DNA of 64,000 nt from Hypomyces perniciosus. Lineage: Eukaryota; Ascomycota; Sordariomycetes; Hypocreales; Hypocreaceae. The DNA lies in the NCBI GenBank assembly GCA_008477525.1, contig SPDT01000003.1, positions 1,364,001 through 1,428,000 of the forward strand, read 5' to 3'. Of this stretch, positions 60,012-64,000 are shown in pieces (the stretch's first letter is position 1; each line of letters starts with the position of its first letter). A program made the translations under genes and the position numbers. The notes below the pieces were generated by a model. That model was given only the letters and a program-made list of their open reading frames with translations. It did not search any database and had not been told where the DNA came from.

Positions 60012-60557
60012 TTACAGGGAAACACCCAGGATCTTCTCAGGGCCTGAAATGCCAAGGGCGTTCTCGACGGAGTCAAAAGTACCGCCAGTGGCAGATTTGA
60101 CATAGGCATCAACAGCAGAGATGTCGACGTTCTGCTTGAGGAGGGCAACAGCCTCACCAATGACCTGAATGGTGTTGGTGGGGACGCCGGTCTGGAGGAG
60201 GGTGACGAGCTTCTGAGCGAAGGGGACACCAAGATCCTTCTCAATCTGTTTGGGAAACATTAGCTTCTACTACATGTGCGGGAGGGATGTACCGAGCCTA
60301 ATATATACCTTGGTGAGGGAGTCACCAAGAAGGTCCTTGAGACGAGTCTCAAGAAGATCAACGTTGGGCTGGGCCTGCTGAGCGGCAGATTGAATGGCAG
60401 AGCCCACCTCAGTGACGAGGGATTGCTTAGGCAAAGCTGCTGGATGTTAGTCAAAAAGCATCATTACTGGAGAGGTGGTGTGTGCCATACCGATGGGGGA
60501 GGCGAGGCCAGTGCCAGCAATAACGGCCATGACAACAGCGACAAAGGTGAAACGCAT
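60012..60557 (-). CDS. Small secreted protein, 142 aa, no cysteines
   Basis: Three exons, 60557-60491, 60436-60309 and 60245-60012, total 429 nt in phase. A typical signal peptide (MRFTFVAVVMAVIAGTGLAS) would be cleaved after residue 19-20. The mature protein of about 120 residues is mostly helical and amphipathic (VGSAIQSAAQQAQPNVDLLE, FAQKLVTLLQTG, GEAVALLKQNVDISAVDAYV) and cysteine-free. It looks like a cell-surface or secreted alpha-helical protein; HsbA-like or cell-wall proteins are similar in style, but I see no family signature. The acceptor of intron 1 is a tandem CAGCAG, so two isoforms differing by one Ala are possible. Confidence 0.75.
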
Positions 60558-62067
60558 TTTGGCGGTGGAAAGGATTAGAGATTAAGTCTTAAATATTGAA
60601 GAATTATTTTGTAAAAGAGTGGCTGAAAGTTGGAAAACTTTGCGGAGTTGATAGAGCGAGATACTAAAGGAGCGACTGGAGCGAATTGCTTGCTGAATAG
60701 ATTCCATGAAATCGGCGGGAGAAGAGCTCCTCCTTATACTCGTCTCTCACCCTTGGCCGTTGGATTGACTGTTGGGTCTTGATAGCATCTTGTTGGTGCA
60801 GAGTAACATCGTGTCTATGATGACATCTTACATGCGGAGGCCCTAATCCTGTTACTGTCCACTACTTCTGATGTGATCGGCAGTTCCTGATATTGGGAGT
60901 GGTGGTCTCACCATGTAAGGTGAACCCCTGCTCCACGTGCGCTCCAACTCGCGCGCACATCAACGACTCAGACCCTTTCCTGTACAGAGTAATTATTCCA
61001 GAAGGCAATGCAGTGCGACGATAAGCATGTACAACTTTTAGATGTCATCATGCGCTCACACGCATCACAACATAAGGGGGAAATTGTGATCGGTCTGATG
61101 GTCTGCTTAGTGAGAAGCTCTACCAACAGATAGCTAATTTCCGACAGCATCACGGGAGAAAATACGGAGTGACAAAGGAAACAATTGGAGCCATCACACA
61201 ATTATGCGCGGAGTCAGCGATGGCGGGCGTCTGTAAGCACTCGGATCCGGGGAATCAGGAATGGCTCGTCTGCTGGCGATTGTTGTGAAATTGAGTGGCA
61301 TTATTACAACATCATGATCACTTCTTCCATCGTGGGGTCGCTAAACCTCGTCTGGGGTAGTTTTATTATTGATCACAATGCTAATGGCCCCTAGAAAACA
61401 AGCATCCGTCAAGACACTACTAGTAGTAGTATTTCTTAGTTGCCCGTTGTTCGGTAGGTAGGTGAATGTGCCGCTACTATCGCCATTGCCGTCCCACACG
61501 CCACTGCGCTTTGATCATACCCTGTCTTCCATAGACCCCGTCACCTCTCTTTCTTTTAATAGATAGCTTCGCTCAGGTGTGGCTGCTTACCTTATAAATG
61601 CGCTTCGGTGCTATTATGTCTCAGACTGTCCGCGACACATCGTCAGCGGGAGCCAGAAAGTGCGGGTGAGATGTCCCACCAGTGAATTGGCTAAGTGAAG
61701 CGCCGAGCGAGATTGTCGACTACGGTCCTATGGTCTCGTTTGCGCGAATGGCATTTGGGTGTGGAGTGCAGAGAGCACATCCCAATCTCACTCCCCCATC
61801 GATGCTACGTTAGAACAATAACGATAGTGTTAGCATTGATATGTACTCCGTGTAAGAGTAGTACTAGTATATGACCGAAAAAATCGTCTATCCGGGATGC
61901 TAATCGGGTATTCCTGAAGTCATCTCCATTGTGTGTGTGTGTGTATGTGTGTGTGTGTCCTGTTCAACCCATCCTGTCCTATTCATCATCCAATTTCCCA
62001 TGGCTCATGACCAACTAACAAATGTGACCCAATCTCCGCTGCGGGCGTAGCCCGTAACGTCCATTCA
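60558..62067. other. Intergenic stretch with a GT microsatellite
   Basis: About 1.5 kb. It includes the promoter of the secreted-protein gene, a GT dinucleotide repeat interrupted by one TATG at about 61931-61958, and TACTCCGTG/ATACGGAGT motifs near 61846 and 61162. No gene is recognised. Confidence 0.5.
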
Positions 62068-63753
62068 TCATGGAGAGGATGAAGATGAAGTCGGCTTCAC
62101 CGTTGCTTCTACCCTCGTTGCCTGTGGCGTTCCCTCCACCTCCTTCTGGAACTTCCACTTCCCAGCCTCCAGTCGCTCAGCGGATTGCCTCACCATGTTG
62201 ATGATGACCTCGAGAGGGTACTCCTGCAGAATCAGCCCAGGCGTGGCTAAATCGTCGCGGAACTCGCCCAGCTCCGCCTCGGCATGATTGAGCGCCGCGG
62301 TGGTAATCTTCATCACATCTGAAGAGGTTCCGTAGAAGGTCGTCATGTCTTTCAACAGCGTCTCGTGCGATTGATAGCGCTCATGGTCGTCGGGGTGTGC
62401 AAGCCGTGTCCACAGTTCGCCCAGGATATCCATTCGGGGCAAATCGCCCATCTCGTCGGTCACGATCTCCTGGATGCGATCGAGGGTTTCTTGGATGGTG
62501 TCGAGGCTGTGGGAAAGTTCAAATGCATCATCTATGAGCAGCTTGACCTTATCGCTGATTCGACTCACAGTATTGACGAAGATCTTCTTAACTTGCTTCT
62601 CGATATCCTTCGGATTCCCCAGGTCGAAGGCAGCCAAAGGACGGATGGCTGAGAATATCCGTGTCGACAATGCTTGCGGGTTTCGCTGGCGTTCGGCAAT
62701 GCCTTCGAGTGCCTTCACGGCGTAATCGTCAAAGGTTTTGGCCGTATCGATTGACTTGCCGACTCTGGCTGTGAATCGTGACAAACCCCTGGAAAATTCT
62801 TGAGTTACAGGAAAAAATCACGGGAAATTCGGAAGTCAGCAAACTTACTTGGATGTCTTTTTAGTATCGCGAATGAGTGCTTCCAGCTCCCGTGCAAGCT
62901 CCTGTTTGCGCGGAAGATCGCTCGTCGTAACACGAATCTTGAGATCCCGGACAGCAAATTCATGAAAGACCATGTCTCGCGCGAGATCATAACCTTGGCC
63001 AACTTGGCTCATGACATCGAGGAGTCCGGCTTGAGACGTGACCGCCTTGGAGACATCGATTGAGGCATCCACGACCATTGGTGGACACCATGATATGTAG
63101 GACCCGATGAATGGCGTGCTGCACACCGTCGTCGTCGCGGATATTCCAATGGTGTAGACGCGAACGAACGAGGTCGAGAGGATTATCCATAGGATGTAAC
63201 TGAAAAGCAGAAATTTCCCAAACGCATAAGTCCCTCTGAGAAACCTGGGGAGAGCCATGGCCAGTGTCCAGGTATCGCTCGCGACATCCGAAAAGAGTGA
63301 GCCTTCGGAAGCTTGCCGCTCTTTAGGCCGTCGCATTGGTTGTCTCTCACTCCGAACGTAGTCGTCGTCCTTTCCGCCAAGGAGCTGGCCTATAGCTGTG
63401 TCACTGGAGATGGAGCCATCTTGCAAACCTTCCAGCAACTGCCGCAAGGCTCGCTCGGCAGATGTTCTCCTATCACTCGATGGTCTCTCGTTGAGGGCAG
63501 AGCTACTCCTCAGCTCTCCCAACAGCTGTGCCAACATTATATCGTTAGAGTTAGGCTTAGGCTCGCTATCCTTCCCGGCTGGTCGACCTGTGGCAGTCCG
63601 ACTGCGATGCCTTCGGCGCACAGTCGTGGCTGCTCCAGCGCGACCTCGGGGTGCGTCTTCTTCAGCAAAATCCGACATTTCGGGCGTATTGAGCTCATCC
63701 GGTGTGTTTCCTCTCGGGCGGGAAGACTGGTGCGGGACAGCAGCGAATGTCAT
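62068..63753 (-). CDS. Ascomycete membrane-associated protein of unknown function, 541 aa
   Basis: Two exons, 63753-62849 and 62788-62068, give 1626 nt in phase across a 60-nt intron. The ATG at 63753 is the first in frame. The N-terminal 150 residues are disordered and Arg/Ser/Asp-rich. A hydrophobic stretch follows at about 180-230 (FGKFLLFSYILWIILSTSF, then TTTVCSTPFIGSYISWC), suggesting one or two membrane passes. The C-terminal 300 residues are long amphipathic helices, probably coiled coil (LARELEALIRDTKKTS, ISDKVKLLIDDAFELSHSLDTI). This layout fits an organelle-membrane protein with a cytosolic helical domain. I recognise no named family. Confidence 0.75.
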
Positions 63754-64000
63754 CTCCAAGTCGTTGGTTGGTGTCTGTGTGTGATGTGTGTAGATAAACA
63801 GATGGAGAATGAATAAAATGAGAAATTTTGCCGAATTTAGGGTATTTAATAGAGTGAAGAGATGGCGATAGTGTGAATGATGGTCTAGTCAGGCGAGTTC
63901 CCAGGGGAGCTTCTCTGGTGATGTAAAAGGGATGTCATGGATGATGGACAAACTATGGTGTGAGCTGTCGTGTGGCAAGCCGCAGCGCAGCATGCCAAAT
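63754..64000. promoter_or_regulatory. Upstream region of the 541-aa membrane-protein gene
   Basis: About 250 bp, presumably the promoter. No specific element was recognised before the window ends. Confidence 0.4.

Overview
This is nuclear DNA of a filamentous ascomycete (Pezizomycotina). The evidence is short introns of about 50-120 nt with CTGAC/CTAAC branch sites, an ancestral Pezizomycotina gene set (MED18, PNKP, Clr5-domain proteins, a sugar porter), an intron-containing tRNA-Leu, and a block of about 5.9 kb mutated to extreme AT richness in the manner of repeat-induced point mutation (RIP). I cannot name the species. ORF-based coordinates were refined by hand-placing splice sites and checking reading-frame phase.

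Layout. 1-3.8 kb: a decayed fragment of a highly reducing polyketide synthase (minus strand) and a YWTD beta-propeller gene carrying one frameshift. 5.0-17 kb: the most notable locus. An eight-exon gene (606 aa) tentatively likened to the OrfX/P47 TULIP family is followed on the same strand by a 2880-aa homologue of the A subunit of bacterial Tc toxins, encoded in one 8.6-kb exon behind a three-base ATG exon. An intron-containing tRNA-Leu(CAG) follows about 300 bp later. 17-26.7 kb: gene-poor, with two uncharacterised proteins (a proline-rich one and a Cys/Ser-rich one) and a small cysteine-rich protein. 26.7-28.2 kb: a PLP lyase whose diagnostic residues fit tryptophan indole-lyase rather than tyrosine phenol-lyase.

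29.4-36.5 kb: a Clr5-domain gene (minus strand) that appears to be split by a RIP-degraded LINE-type retrotransposon, bounded by a 15-bp target-site duplication with an A-rich tail at its left end. 39.4-50 kb: a seven-helix fungal membrane protein, an orphan C-terminal domain of the fungal HNH-protein type with a 19-bp minisatellite over its stop codon, a second, intact Clr5 gene, and a two-exon unknown, separated by long non-coding stretches with many copies of a short TACGGAGTA motif.

50.6-64 kb: a conventional gene-dense block. It holds an M81/MlrC-type metallopeptidase converging on an MFS sugar porter; the DNA-repair enzyme PNKP divergent from Mediator subunit MED18 (which uses a GC-AG intron); a small secreted protein; and a two-exon membrane protein. 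The left 50 kb therefore looks like an accessory compartment (toxin homologue, lyase, dead PKS, TE, long spacers) and the right 14 kb like core genome.
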